A stretch of 64,000 nucleotides of DNA from an uncultured Synechococcus sp. (lineage in GTDB: Bacteria > Cyanobacteriota > Cyanobacteriia > PCC-6307 > Cyanobiaceae), in the NCBI GenBank assembly GCA_913049535.1, contig CAJWYF010000006.1:1-64000 (forward strand), given 5' to 3'. Below the pieces are notes generated by a model that ran no database searches, had not been told where the DNA came from, and worked only from the letters and a program-made list of their open reading frames with translations. Made by a program: the position numbers and the translations under genes. Shown here one piece after another: positions 48,083 through 56,175 of the stretch; the stretch's first letter is position 1; every line of letters starts with the position of its first letter.

Positions 48083-48544
48083 ATGTACACCTGCTCCAAG
48101 AGCTTCGAGGGATTTCCCTGCTGCCATCGCCAGCCGAGCCATCCTGGCCACTGCCGTTTTGTGCACGGCTACAGCCGCAGCTTCACCTGCTGGTTTGCAG
48201 CCACTGAGCTGGATCCAACCGGGTTTGTGGTGGATTTTTCCGGACTCAAGCAGCTACGGATCCTGCTGAATGCGCAGTTCGATCACACCTTTCTGGCTAA
48301 CACCAGTGATCCGCTGCTGGGGGATTGGCAGCGTCTGCATGCATTGGGGGCTTTGGATCTGCGCGTGATGGCCAATGTGGGCATGGAAGGCAGTGCGCAC
48401 TGGGTCTGGGAGCGAGCCAATGAACTGCTTTGGGAACGGGATGGTGGTCGCTCCTGGTGCTGGAAGGTGGAGGCGCGCGAAAACAGCAGCAATGCCGCCT
48501 GCTGGGAAGCACGACCGACTTGGGCGATCGAATCTGGCTCCTAA
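48083..48544 (+). CDS. 6-pyruvoyl-tetrahydropterin synthase / QueD-like variant
   Basis: A 153-residue T-fold protein. It has a Cys-rich N-terminus (CSKSFEGFPCCHRQ, GHCRFVHGYSRSF), VVDFSGLKQLRILLNAQFDHTFL, then VGMEGSAHWVWERANELLW. The usual AAH and HGH zinc triad is altered, as the third position is Tyr (H28-G29-Y30). I recall the HGYSRSF form in other cyanobacteria. It may be a paralogue with a changed metal site or substrate. It lies 24 bases before zur on the same strand. Confidence 0.82.
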   Translation: MYTCSKSFEGFPCCHRQPSHPGHCRFVHGYSRSFTCWFAATELDPTGFVVDFSGLKQLRILLNAQFDHTFLANTSDPLLGDWQRLHALGALDLRVMANVGMEGSAHWVWERANELLWERDGGRSWCWKVEARENSSNAACWEARPTWAIESGS

Positions 48545-48568
48545 ACTCCAGCCGCTCAAGCTTTCGCG

Positions 48569-48949
48569 ATGGCCAAAAGCCTCAGCGCACGCCAACTGCA
48601 AATCCTGGCCATCTTGGAAGCCAGTGAGGACGAGCTGAGCGGACAAGCTCTGCATGTCCTGCTGAAGGACAAGCAATTGCCGATGGGCCTGGCCACTGTG
48701 TATCGCAATCTCAGGGTGCTCCAGCAGAAAGGCGAAGTGCGCTGCCGGCATCTCCCCTCAGGAGAGGCGCTGTATGCCCCGCTGGAGCGCGATGTGCACC
48801 ACTTGACCTGTCTGGAATGCGGCACCAGTGTTCCACTGCCGCGATGCCCTGTGGAGGAGCAGGGGTTGCACCTGCACACCCCAGCAGGATTCACCCCCCT
48901 GTTCCACACCCTTGAGGTGTTTGGTCACTGCATCAAATGCCGACCTTGA
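48569..48949 (+). CDS. zur: Zinc uptake regulator (Fur family, Zur)
   Basis: A 126-residue Fur-family repressor. The winged helix is SARQLQILAILEASEDELSGQALHVLLKDKQLPMGLATVYRNLRVLQQKGEVR. The metal-binding C-terminal domain has DVHHLTCLECGTSVPLP and FGHCIKCRP, giving the CxxC pairs for the structural zinc. The lack of the HHDH-type Fur block and the proximity to znu-like genes favour Zur over Fur. It overlaps the broken znuC-like gene by 13 bases, suggesting they were once one operon. Confidence 0.85.
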   Translation: MAKSLSARQLQILAILEASEDELSGQALHVLLKDKQLPMGLATVYRNLRVLQQKGEVRCRHLPSGEALYAPLERDVHHLTCLECGTSVPLPRCPVEEQGLHLHTPAGFTPLFHTLEVFGHCIKCRP

Positions 48950-49407
48950 GCCTTGAGTTTTCCGATAAGGCAAGCCTTGAAGCCCATGGCATCAGCCACT
49001 CCTATGGCCGCAATACCGTGCTGCAGGAGATCAACCTCAAGCTGCGAAGAGGCGAACTGACGGCATTAATCGGGCCTAACGGCGCTGGAAAATCAACCTT
49101 GCTGCAGATCATGCAAGGCATGCTCACCCCCAGCGCTGGCCATGTGCTGATCGGAGGAGTCTTGATTCAATCCTGCCGCCAGCAGATCGCTCTGATGCCG
49201 CAGCGGGGACGTATCGACTGGTCCTTCCCCATCACTGCGCTGGAGATGGTGCGACTGCGACAGCCTCGACAGCGGCCAACCAGCCGTTGCATGACGGCCC
49301 AAGAAGCTCTCGAACGAGTGGGCCTTGGCCATCGCGCCAAGGACCGTCTTGGCATGCTCTCTGGCGGACAGCAGCAGAGGGTTCTGCTGGCTGCTGCCAT
49401 TGCTCAG
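48937..49407 (+). pseudogene. Truncated zinc-type ABC transporter ATPase (second znuC-like gene)
   Basis: The first 157 residues are a clear metal-transport ATPase: Walker A GPNGAGKST at 47-54, Q-loop around LMPQRG and signature LSGGQQQRVLLAAAIAQ at 141-157. Homology stops abruptly there. Walker B, the D-loop and the switch His are absent, and the frame then runs into unrelated residues to 49584. No permease follows. The gene overlaps zur by 13 bases. It looks like the 5' half of a zur-znuC operon that lost its 3' part by deletion. Confidence 0.82.
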
Positions 49408-49409
49408 AA

Positions 49410-49697
49410 CAAGGCGACTGGGCCGTTGGCGGCCATCAAGAACAGATCCAGTCCAGCCCACGCCTGGGCTACGCCTTTGAAGCCGGACAGGTGGCCATGG
49501 CGTTTGAAGTGGGACCGGGTTTCGCCTGGACGGATAACACCAGCCCTGACACCAATCTGCTCGGCAAGCTGGATATCAGCGTGACGCCTTCCGAGCGCTG
49601 GGAACTTTTTCTGGAATATGAGCCCACCTACATCTTTGATGCCGGCAACAACGGATTAGAGCACGTGCTCCGAGGTGGGGTGATCGTCAGTTTTTAA
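49410..49697 (+). pseudogene. 3' remnant of an outer-membrane beta-barrel protein
   Basis: In a different frame from the broken ATPase, about 95 residues read like the end of a beta-barrel: RLGYAFEAGQVAMAFEVGPGF, LLGKLDISVTPSERWELFLEYEP and a final HVLRGGVIVSF with terminal Phe. No start or signal peptide is present, as the N-terminal part of the same frame is antisense-like sequence from the ATPase. The junction lies within 49405-49415. The remnant was possibly part of a zinc or siderophore-associated porin. Confidence 0.68.
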
Positions 49698-49950
49698 ACA
49701 ACTTGCGGGGCCTGGGCCTGAGCAACATCAAGCCCGACAGAATCGCCACCACGGTGAGCAGGCCCAAAAGCCAGGAGTAGTAAGGCTGCAGGTTCAGCGG
49801 TCCAAAACGTCCGGTATGGATCTTGAGCAACCAGAACGCATCAATCCCCTGCTCCAGCAGCAGGCTGTAGAGCGATCCTGTGAGTGAGGTCAGCAGCAAG
49901 GGCGCCGCAGCCAGGATCACGACGGCGCGATGAAGTCCACGCGCCTTCAT
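49687..49950 (-). CDS. PepSY-associated small membrane protein
   Basis: An 87-residue protein with two helices: LHRAVVILAAAPLLLTSLTGSLYSLLLEQGIDAFWLLKIHTGRFGPL, then YSWLLGLLTVVAILSGLMLL. The L-H-R...TG...Y start and KIHTG block are typical of PepSY-associated TM proteins, seen near iron uptake and metal reductase genes. Its start overlaps the DUF3721 gene's stop by 4 bases, and its end overlaps the barrel remnant by 11 bases. Confidence 0.82.
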   Translation of the reverse strand: MKARGLHRAVVILAAAPLLLTSLTGSLYSLLLEQGIDAFWLLKIHTGRFGPLNLQPYYSWLLGLLTVVAILSGLMLLRPRPRKLFKN

Positions 49951-50186
49951 TGACGCCTGAGCATGCGGTGCAATTCAGCCTCATCACTGCAGGGCATCCA
50001 TCGGCCATTGTTCTGATGGACCGTCTTGCAGCCCAGTTCCTGTGCGCGGGCTTGGGCCTCAGACTCGGTTTTGTAGAGGCCCTTGCCATGGGCCCACAGC
50101 GGCGCTGGCAGCAGAGACATCACAGCAGCCGTGACACAGAACCAGGCCCGTCGTTGGCTGCTGGTCAACAAAGGCGGGAAGGTCAT
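49947..50186 (-). CDS. DUF3721 small exported protein
   Basis: A 79-residue protein with a signal peptide (about residues 1-32, ending PLWAHG) followed by the compact KGLYKTESEAQARAQELGCKTVHQNNGRWMPCSDEAELHRMLR. This two-Cys pattern is typical of the DUF3721 family in marine picocyanobacteria. It is coupled to the PepSY-associated gene by a 4-base overlap. It might bind metals or a small molecule, but the role is unknown. Confidence 0.85.
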   Translation of the reverse strand: MTFPPLLTSSQRRAWFCVTAAVMSLLPAPLWAHGKGLYKTESEAQARAQELGCKTVHQNNGRWMPCSDEAELHRMLRRQ

Positions 50187-50341
50187 CGCGATGCCGAACC
50201 TCGGTCAACTCCAATTTGGCGTTTTTTGACGGTTGGTGTCGGCTCAACCGTGACACCTGCTGTCGATCGCTGAGGGTTTTGCTTTCCAGCTCTGATCACG
50301 GGCGCCAGACTGGCGGCGTGGAAGTCGTGAAGGACAGTTGC

Positions 50342-51481
50342 ATGACAGCAATAACGAGCAGGCCGCCGGTACCGGTCACGATCCTGACCGGCTTTCTCGG
50401 GGCTGGGAAAACCACGTTGATGAATCACATCCTGGCGAACCAAGAAGGTCTCAAGACCGCTGTCCTGGTCAACGAGTTTGGTGAAATCGGCATCGACAAT
50501 GAGCTGATCATCAGCACGGGCGACGACATGGTGGAGCTCACCAACGGCTGCATCTGCTGCACGATCAACGATGAGTTGCTGAACACGATTTACAAGGTGC
50601 TTGAACGTCCCGAGCCCCTGGACTACATCGTCGTGGAGACCACTGGGCTGGCGGACCCTTTACCGGTCGCCATGACATTTCTCGGTAGCGACCTGCGTGA
50701 TCTCACGCGACTGGATTCCATCATCACCGTCATTGATGCTGAAAACTTTGGCGAGGAGATTCTTGATACATCGGTCGGCAGGGCCCAGGTGGTCTACGGC
50801 GACATCCTGCTTTTAAACAAGACCGATCTGGTCAGCCGTGAGCGGGTGCAGCAAGTCGAGACCATGATCTCGGATGTCAAAAGCGATCCACGGATTCTCC
50901 ATGCCGTCAAGGGCGATGTTCAGTTGCCGCTGCTGCTGAGTGTGGGGCTGTTTGAATCCGACCGAGTCGCCACCGAACAAGCAGACCCCAAAGGGCATCA
51001 CCACGGCCACTCCCATGACCATGGGCATGAGCACACCCATGGGGCAAGTCATGAAACGGATGGCCATGGGCATGCCCATCACCCCCATGAACACAGCCAC
51101 AGTCACGATCACAGCCACCACGACCATGGACATGATCATGGTCACCATGATCACGACCACGCCCATGACGGGGCCATTGAGGGCTTTACATCGCTGTCTT
51201 TTAAGACAGACCAACCCCTGAATCTGCGCCTGTTTCAGAATTTCCTCGACAACCAATTGCCCGCAACCGTCTTCCGGGCCAAGGGAATTCTCTGGTTCCA
51301 GGAGAGTGAACGGCGCCATGTGTTTCACCTGGCTGGCAAACGGTTCTCCATCGACGACAGCGATTGGGAGGGTTCACGCAGCAATCAGCTGGTGCTGATT
51401 GGACGCGATCTTGACCATGAAATATTGCGCCAGCAGCTGCAGGCTTGCGTGATCGACAACGAGGACACTACGAGCCGTTGA
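50342..51481 (+). CDS. COG0523 (CobW/ZNG1) family GTPase with His-rich domain
   Basis: A 379-residue G3E GTPase metal chaperone. The P-loop is GFLGAGKT (17-24), the metal-binding CxCC motif is CICC (70-73), and the G4 motif is NKTD (159-162). A metal-rich insertion at 219-275 has 29 His in 57 residues, followed by the C-terminal CobW_C domain. Subfamilies of this kind carry zinc to apo-proteins during zinc shortage. It starts after a 125-base gap within the frame, and its stop overlaps the chloride channel gene by one base. Confidence 0.92.
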   Translation: MTAITSRPPVPVTILTGFLGAGKTTLMNHILANQEGLKTAVLVNEFGEIGIDNELIISTGDDMVELTNGCICCTINDELLNTIYKVLERPEPLDYIVVETTGLADPLPVAMTFLGSDLRDLTRLDSIITVIDAENFGEEILDTSVGRAQVVYGDILLLNKTDLVSRERVQQVETMISDVKSDPRILHAVKGDVQLPLLLSVGLFESDRVATEQADPKGHHHGHSHDHGHEHTHGASHETDGHGHAHHPHEHSHSHDHSHHDHGHDHGHHDHDHAHDGAIEGFTSLSFKTDQPLNLRLFQNFLDNQLPATVFRAKGILWFQESERRHVFHLAGKRFSIDDSDWEGSRSNQLVLIGRDLDHEILRQQLQACVIDNEDTTSR

Positions 51482-52707
51482 TGGGCTCTGAGGCCATCGC
51501 CATCGCTTTGAGCAGCGCCCTTGTCGGTGCTGCAGCTGGAGGTCTCGGTGCACTGCTCATGGCCCTGATCAGCTGGGGCAGCCAACTGGGCTGGGGCCAT
51601 GCCGTGACGGCAGGTTTTCCCACGACCGCGCCAATGGCCATCCGTCTGACCCTGCCCCTTCTCGCTGGCCTGGCGATCGGATGGTTGCGCCGCCGTGGCG
51701 CAGCCCCATTGCCGGAACTGCACACCACATTGGAGGAGCTCCACGAGCAGGGCGCCGTCAAGATCCAGCCCCGTGGCAGCCATCTGCTGCTGGGGCTGTT
51801 GGCCCTGCTCGGTGGCGGCAGCCTGGGCCCGGAAGCCCTGCTGAGCCGAGCTCTGGCGGAGTGGAGCCTGGGGCTGTCGCGTTGGCGCTGGCTCAAGGCC
51901 ATGCCATGGAAAGCGGCCTGTGCCATCAGTGGCGGACTCGGCCTGTTTGGGTTGCCCCTCATCGGTGGGGTCGCCCTGGCGGAACGCCCTGAGCGCCCCT
52001 TGCCAAGTGGGATCTGGCGCTGGCTGCCAGGGCTGACCAGTGGCATCGCCGGCTTTGCCGTCTTTCAGGGCTTCAGCCGCTTTGGCGTTGGCGAGCAGGG
52101 TGTTCCCTACACCTGGCCCGCTGACGGCCAGCAACTGCTGGTGCATCTGCTCTGGGCCCTGGTGCTTGGGGCGGTTGGGGGCGGGCTGGGCTTGCTGTTC
52201 ATCAGCTGGCGCCGCTGGAGCACAACCCTGTTGTCGCGCTGGCAGCAGGGCCCAATGGCCAAGGCGATGCTGGGCGCATCGGTGTTGTCGGCCATGGCCG
52301 TGCTGATGCCGCTGACGCTGTTCTCCGGCGAGCAGCAGATCACCCCACTGCTTCGAGGGGAGCTTGAAATCAGTGGACTCACCATGGTGGTGATTGGGCT
52401 GTTCAAACTGCTGGTTTGCGGTCTCTGCCTCAGTTGCGGCTGGATTGGCGGGCTGTTCTTCCCTTTGATCTTCTCGGCGGCAGCCATCGCTCAGGGCTTG
52501 GCCTTGTGCTGGCCTGATGTCATTCCAGCCCAGGTCGCCGTCAGCACCATGGCCTCAGCCATCCAGAGCGCCGTGCTGGGGCAGGCTTTGCTTCCGCTGC
52601 TGATCACCGCGGGAGTGCTCAAGGGGCACGCCATGGCCGGGGTGATGCTGGGCAGTGTGATGGGGCTTGGGGTGCGCCAGATCACACTGGCAGCCAAGAC
52701 TGCCTAG
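51481..52707 (+). CDS. ClC-family chloride channel or antiporter
   Basis: A 408-residue membrane protein with about ten helices. GGGSLGPEALLSRA is a GxGPE-like motif I corresponding to the ClC glutamate region, with LCLSCGWIGGLFFPLIFSAAAIAQ as the later GxFxP-like motif. It shares the stop-start TGATG with the COG0523 gene, so is co-translated with it. Its function (Cl-, proton or another anion exchange) is not evident. The link to a metal chaperone is unusual. Confidence 0.87.
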   Translation: MGSEAIAIALSSALVGAAAGGLGALLMALISWGSQLGWGHAVTAGFPTTAPMAIRLTLPLLAGLAIGWLRRRGAAPLPELHTTLEELHEQGAVKIQPRGSHLLLGLLALLGGGSLGPEALLSRALAEWSLGLSRWRWLKAMPWKAACAISGGLGLFGLPLIGGVALAERPERPLPSGIWRWLPGLTSGIAGFAVFQGFSRFGVGEQGVPYTWPADGQQLLVHLLWALVLGAVGGGLGLLFISWRRWSTTLLSRWQQGPMAKAMLGASVLSAMAVLMPLTLFSGEQQITPLLRGELEISGLTMVVIGLFKLLVCGLCLSCGWIGGLFFPLIFSAAAIAQGLALCWPDVIPAQVAVSTMASAIQSAVLGQALLPLLITAGVLKGHAMAGVMLGSVMGLGVRQITLAAKTA

Positions 52708-52733
52708 AGTTCAGGACAATTCCGGGGCTGGCC

Positions 52734-52880
52734 ATGGTTGAGCTTTCGCTGCTGGGCACTGTTTTCCTGCTCGCAGGATTGTTGCTGTGGCTCTCAGCAG
52801 ACTCGGATGACGATGATTCCAGCGGTGGCTTGCACCAGCCCGTCCTGGTTCCCGTTCCCGTGCGGCAGCAGAGACGCTGA
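52734..52880 (+). CDS. Small single-helix membrane protein, 48 residues
   Basis: The short frame MVELSLLGTVFLLAGLLLWL then SADSDDDDSSGGLHQPVLVPVPVRQQRR gives a membrane helix, an acidic cluster of Asp and a basic C-terminus. It lies 26 bases after the ClC gene in the same direction, and its ATG is preceded by a weak GGGG. It is a plausible real small protein, perhaps a subunit of the channel. No family was recognised. Confidence 0.5.
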   Translation: MVELSLLGTVFLLAGLLLWLSADSDDDDSSGGLHQPVLVPVPVRQQRR

Positions 52881-53299
52881 GCCGTTCATTGCCATCAGTC
52901 AGCCACAGACAAGAGCTCCGGGCCCCTCGCTGCAACGGATGTCCCTATGCACCATCAGCCGGGCATGACATCCCCGATGGTTCAGACCATGTGCTTCCGG
53001 CCCTGAATCGTCACGCTTCCTGAGAACCCTGCGCCGACATCTGTGGTGATGGCAAGGCCTGAGGGGCTCCTGAGTTGACGTCGCCATCAACAGCTCCGCA
53101 AACCCACGCCAGCTGGAGCACAGAGCTTCCCTGAGCCCAGCTCACCATTGGCGAGGTGCCTTGGCCTCATTCAGCAGCGCCCATCGCTTGGCTGCTGTGG
53201 CTTGCCCTCCTTGGAGATGACAGACACGGCTGCCCCCGGACCAGCAGCCATCAAAAGCTATTGAGAACCACTTGCATAAAGCCCGGCACCACGTGTACG
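52881..53299. other. Intergenic region before futA without visible gene
   Basis: About 420 bases. Frames in this stretch are short and have no homology-like structure. The left part is GC-rich and may hold a decayed gene. The right end contains the degenerate 17-nt iron motif at 53260 and leads to the perfect Fur-like palindrome. No RNA gene was seen. Confidence 0.4.
53260..53276. promoter_or_regulatory. Degenerate Fur-type motif, copy 1 (futA)
   Basis: ATTGAGAACCACTTGCA matches a second site at 54461 in 15 of 17 positions. Both precede iron-uptake genes. The left half TTGAGAA fits Fur-box half-sites, the right half is weak. It lies 68 bases before the futA start and 24 bases ahead of the perfect palindrome. 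Confidence 0.35.
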
Positions 53300-53316
53300 T
53301 TGCGAATGATTCGCAA
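53300..53316. promoter_or_regulatory. Fur box: perfect 17-bp palindrome upstream of futA
   Basis: TTGCGAAT-G-ATTCGCAA is a perfect 8-1-8 inverted repeat in front of the ferric-iron receptor gene, 12 bases ahead of its TTG start. Its length and AAT-n-ATT centre fit Fur-family operators. A fur gene lies in the same locus (57.2-57.6 kb). The site would overlap any promoter or ribosome binding region, giving tight iron repression. Confidence 0.75.
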
Positions 53317-53327
53317 TTAACCTCGAC

Positions 53328-54362
53328 TTGCGCCTTTTCCCCTGCGTTCTGGCTCTCAGCGGTCTGACAGCCACCGCCTTGACCCTGTCCCCTTCACTCC
53401 GACCTCTACAGGCCCAGCAGAACATCACGCTGGGTGTCTATAGCGGCCGGCACTACAACACGGACAAGGAGCTCTACAAGGAATTCACCAAGCAGACCGG
53501 GATCAAAATCAAGCTCCTGGAAGCTAAAGACAAGGTACTCCTCAAGCGCCTGAAAGAAGAAGGCGCCAACAGCCCTGCCGATGTTCTGGTCCTTGCCGAT
53601 GCGGCCCGGCTCGTGAAAGCCACATCGATGGGCCTCTACCAATCCTCGAGCTCAGCGAAATTGAATCAACTTGTTCCAGACAATCTTCGCGACCCCAATG
53701 GCAAGTGGTACGCCCTGACACGTCGCGCCCGAGTCCCCATTGTCAATGCTGACCTTGTTAATCCTGCCAGCATCAAGACCTACGCCGATCTCGCCGACCC
53801 CAAGCTCAAAGGCAAATTGTGCTTGCGCAATCGCAAGAGTCCATACAACCAATCCCTCGTGGCCGATCAGATCATTCTGCGAGGTGAGGCTGCGACAGCC
53901 CAATGGATTCAGGGCATGGCTGCCAACGTCAGCCAGAAATTCTTTCCCAAGGACACCCCTCAAGTGCAGGCTGTTGGCAAAGGCACCTGCGGGGTTGCCG
54001 TCGTCAACACGTACTACGTCGGACGCATGCTGGACGGGCGCAAAGGTGAGGAGAACAAGGCCTTGGCCGAGAACGTCACCGTGGTCTTCCCTCAGCCGAC
54101 TCACATCAACATCAGCGGCGCCGGGGTCACAGCGTCTTCCGATCACCCGAAAGCAGCCCTGAAATTGATTGAGTTCCTCGCTTCTCCAGATGCCGGGAAA
54201 GGCTATGCGGCTGCCAATCTCGAATATCCGCTCAAGGGGTATGGGGGCAACAGGATCCTGAACGCGTGGGGGACTTTCAAAGCTGATGGCGTCTCGGCCG
54301 AACAACTGGGCGCGAAGAACAAGCAGGCCAAGGCGCTGATGAAGGCCAACGGCTGGAAGTAA
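53328..54362 (+). CDS. futA: Iron ABC transporter substrate-binding protein (FutA/IdiA type)
   Basis: Periplasmic Fe3+ receptor, 344 residues. The signal peptide is about residues 1-29 (ending PLQA). ITLGVYSGRHYNTDKELYKEFTKQTGIKIKLLEAK is the family start, with Tyr ligands there and in CGVAVVNTYYVGRML near residue 225. The start is TTG at 53328, because an upstream ATG in the palindrome is out of frame and stops. No Shine-Dalgarno is evident. The Fur palindrome lies directly upstream, and the permease futB follows downstream. Confidence 0.93.
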   Translation: MRLFPCVLALSGLTATALTLSPSLRPLQAQQNITLGVYSGRHYNTDKELYKEFTKQTGIKIKLLEAKDKVLLKRLKEEGANSPADVLVLADAARLVKATSMGLYQSSSSAKLNQLVPDNLRDPNGKWYALTRRARVPIVNADLVNPASIKTYADLADPKLKGKLCLRNRKSPYNQSLVADQIILRGEAATAQWIQGMAANVSQKFFPKDTPQVQAVGKGTCGVAVVNTYYVGRMLDGRKGEENKALAENVTVVFPQPTHINISGAGVTASSDHPKAALKLIEFLASPDAGKGYAAANLEYPLKGYGGNRILNAWGTFKADGVSAEQLGAKNKQAKALMKANGWK

Positions 54363-54460
54363 GCCAGCCTCATCCCAGCCAGGCGCACCAAACGCCAGGC
54401 TGGGATGATCACTGCGCTGAAGGCCTCGATGGCCGGAAGCTGGATGTGCCACCTAATACA

Positions 54461-54477
54461 ATTGAGAGGCACTTGCA
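54461..54477. promoter_or_regulatory. Degenerate Fur-type motif, copy 2 (futB)
   Basis: ATTGAGAGGCACTTGCA, 15 of 17 identical to the site at 53260, lies 46 bases before the futB start. The shared sequence in front of two iron genes suggests joint regulation, but the palindrome is imperfect. Confidence 0.35.
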
Positions 54478-54522
54478 GGAACTGACGCCATCTTCGACTC
54501 GGATTCGTCAGCCGGCCTGAAC

Positions 54523-56175
54523 GTGTGCACGCCGGCACCACCGACTTCAGTGGTGCCGCTCCAGCAGCCAGGTCCGGAGAACAGCATTCCAGCGAGCCAG
54601 AGTGACGACAAGAACGCTCCGCTTGAACGATCAGGCAGGAGATCCAGGGGCCCAGGACGGCCCAGCCTGAGCCTGATCCTGACTGCCACAGCAGGCATCA
54701 ATCTTCTGCCGTTGATCGCGCTGGTGGGCTTCAGCCTCAGCGGGAACGGCAACCTCTTGAGCATCGGCATCGACGGTGCTGAGCAGTTCAACAACACCGT
54801 TCTTCTAGTGCTCTTTGTCGGGCTAGGTGTCGCTGTGCTCGGCACCGCGATCGGTTGGCTCACAGCCAGCTGCCGCTTCCCCGGCAGAGCGGCACTGACC
54901 TTTGGCCAGCTGATCCCACTGGCCACCCCGGCCTACCTGCAGGCAGCCGTGCTGCTCGATCTTGGCAGCCGCGAAGGCGTTCAGATCACTGGCCTGGGCT
55001 GGTGCATCGCCGTGCTCACCCTGGCCAACCTTCCCTATGTGGTCCTCCTGACCCGCGACAGCTTCCGGCTCAGCGGGCGCCGGCAACTGGAAGCGGCGCG
55101 CAGCCTGGGGCTGGGGCCATGGAGCAGCTTTCTAAGGGTCAGCATGCCGATGGCCATCCCCGCCATTGCAGCGGGAGTGGCCCTCAGTGGCATGGAGGTG
55201 ATCAACGAGTTTGGAGCCGTTGAACTCCTCGCCCTGCCCACCCTCTCGACGGGGTTACTGGAGCGCTGGCAAGGAGAGGACGACCCCCAAGGCGCCGTGG
55301 CCCTGGCCTTGATGGCCTTGATGGTGGTGGCCGTTCTGATCGTTGCGGAGCGCTGGCAACGACGCCGAAGCCGGCGCTGGGACATGGGCGGTCCCACCAA
55401 CGCCACCGATGGCTGGCAACTCAAAGGATGGCGCGCGCTGTCAGCCCAAGTCCTTTGCCTGCTGCCGCCAAGCATCAGCCTGGGCATGCCGTTGATCTGG
55501 CTGCTGCTCAGCCTGGATCAACTGCGCCAAGAATCCCTCTCAGAACTCCTCACCCTCAGCAGCCACAGCCTGACACTGGCCCTGCTTGGCGCCCTGATTG
55601 CCACCGCCATGGCCGTCATCTTTGCCGTTGGCAACCGCTGGACGCCCCCAGGCATTCTCAAACGGCTGATGTTCACCGCAAGCCTGGGCTACGCCGTACC
55701 CGGCACGGTTCTGGCGATCGCCTTACTGCTGCTATTTGCCCCCCTTGGCATTCCGCCAATGCTGCTGCTGCTGTTCGGCTACGGGAACCGTTTCATTGCG
55801 GTCGCCAAGGGGGGGCTGGATGCCGGACTGGAACGCCTTCCGCCCAGCATCGAGGAGGCTGCCACCAGCCTTGGCGCGCGCTGGCCTGGAATCCTTAAAA
55901 GGATTCACCTGCCGTTGCTCCGCAGCCCCATCCTCCTCGGCGGTCTGTTGATCTTTGTCGACACCGTCAAGGAACTGCCTCTGACCTTTGCCCTGCGACC
56001 GTTTGATTACGACACCCTCGCTGTCAGGGTTTTTCAATACGCCGGTGATGAACGCCTTGGCGCTGCCATCGCTCCAGCCATCCTGATCATGCTCTTGGGA
56101 TTGGCCGCAACGGTGCTTCTGGTTCCTCGGCTTGGCACGGGATCAGCTGGGGAGTCCAGCAGCCTTGCAAACTGA
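54523..56175 (+). CDS. futB: Iron(III) ABC transporter permease (FutB type)
   Basis: Fused double permease of 550 residues, two BPD-type halves. The EAA motifs are EAARSLGLGPWSSFLRVSMPMAIPAIAAG near residue 188 and EAATSLGARWPGILKRIHLPLLRSPILLGG near residue 446. About twelve helices are visible. The GTG start at 54523 is the first candidate. The N-terminal 45 residues are polar and unlike relatives, so a later start is possible. Its last 89 bases overlap the 3' end of futC on the opposite strand, an unusual split for a transporter. Confidence 0.92.
   Translation: MCTPAPPTSVVPLQQPGPENSIPASQSDDKNAPLERSGRRSRGPGRPSLSLILTATAGINLLPLIALVGFSLSGNGNLLSIGIDGAEQFNNTVLLVLFVGLGVAVLGTAIGWLTASCRFPGRAALTFGQLIPLATPAYLQAAVLLDLGSREGVQITGLGWCIAVLTLANLPYVVLLTRDSFRLSGRRQLEAARSLGLGPWSSFLRVSMPMAIPAIAAGVALSGMEVINEFGAVELLALPTLSTGLLERWQGEDDPQGAVALALMALMVVAVLIVAERWQRRRSRRWDMGGPTNATDGWQLKGWRALSAQVLCLLPPSISLGMPLIWLLLSLDQLRQESLSELLTLSSHSLTLALLGALIATAMAVIFAVGNRWTPPGILKRLMFTASLGYAVPGTVLAIALLLLFAPLGIPPMLLLLFGYGNRFIAVAKGGLDAGLERLPPSIEEAATSLGARWPGILKRIHLPLLRSPILLGGLLIFVDTVKELPLTFALRPFDYDTLAVRVFQYAGDERLGAAIAPAILIMLLGLAATVLLVPRLGTGSAGESSSLAN

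Noticed and set aside
50997-51175. Tandem CATGA/CACGG-like repeats
   Set aside because: These are codons of the His-rich loop of the COG0523 GTPase, not a DNA repeat or CRISPR.
52899-53090. 63-codon minus-strand frame before futA
   Set aside because: Arg/His/Cys-rich with no start signal, most likely chance.
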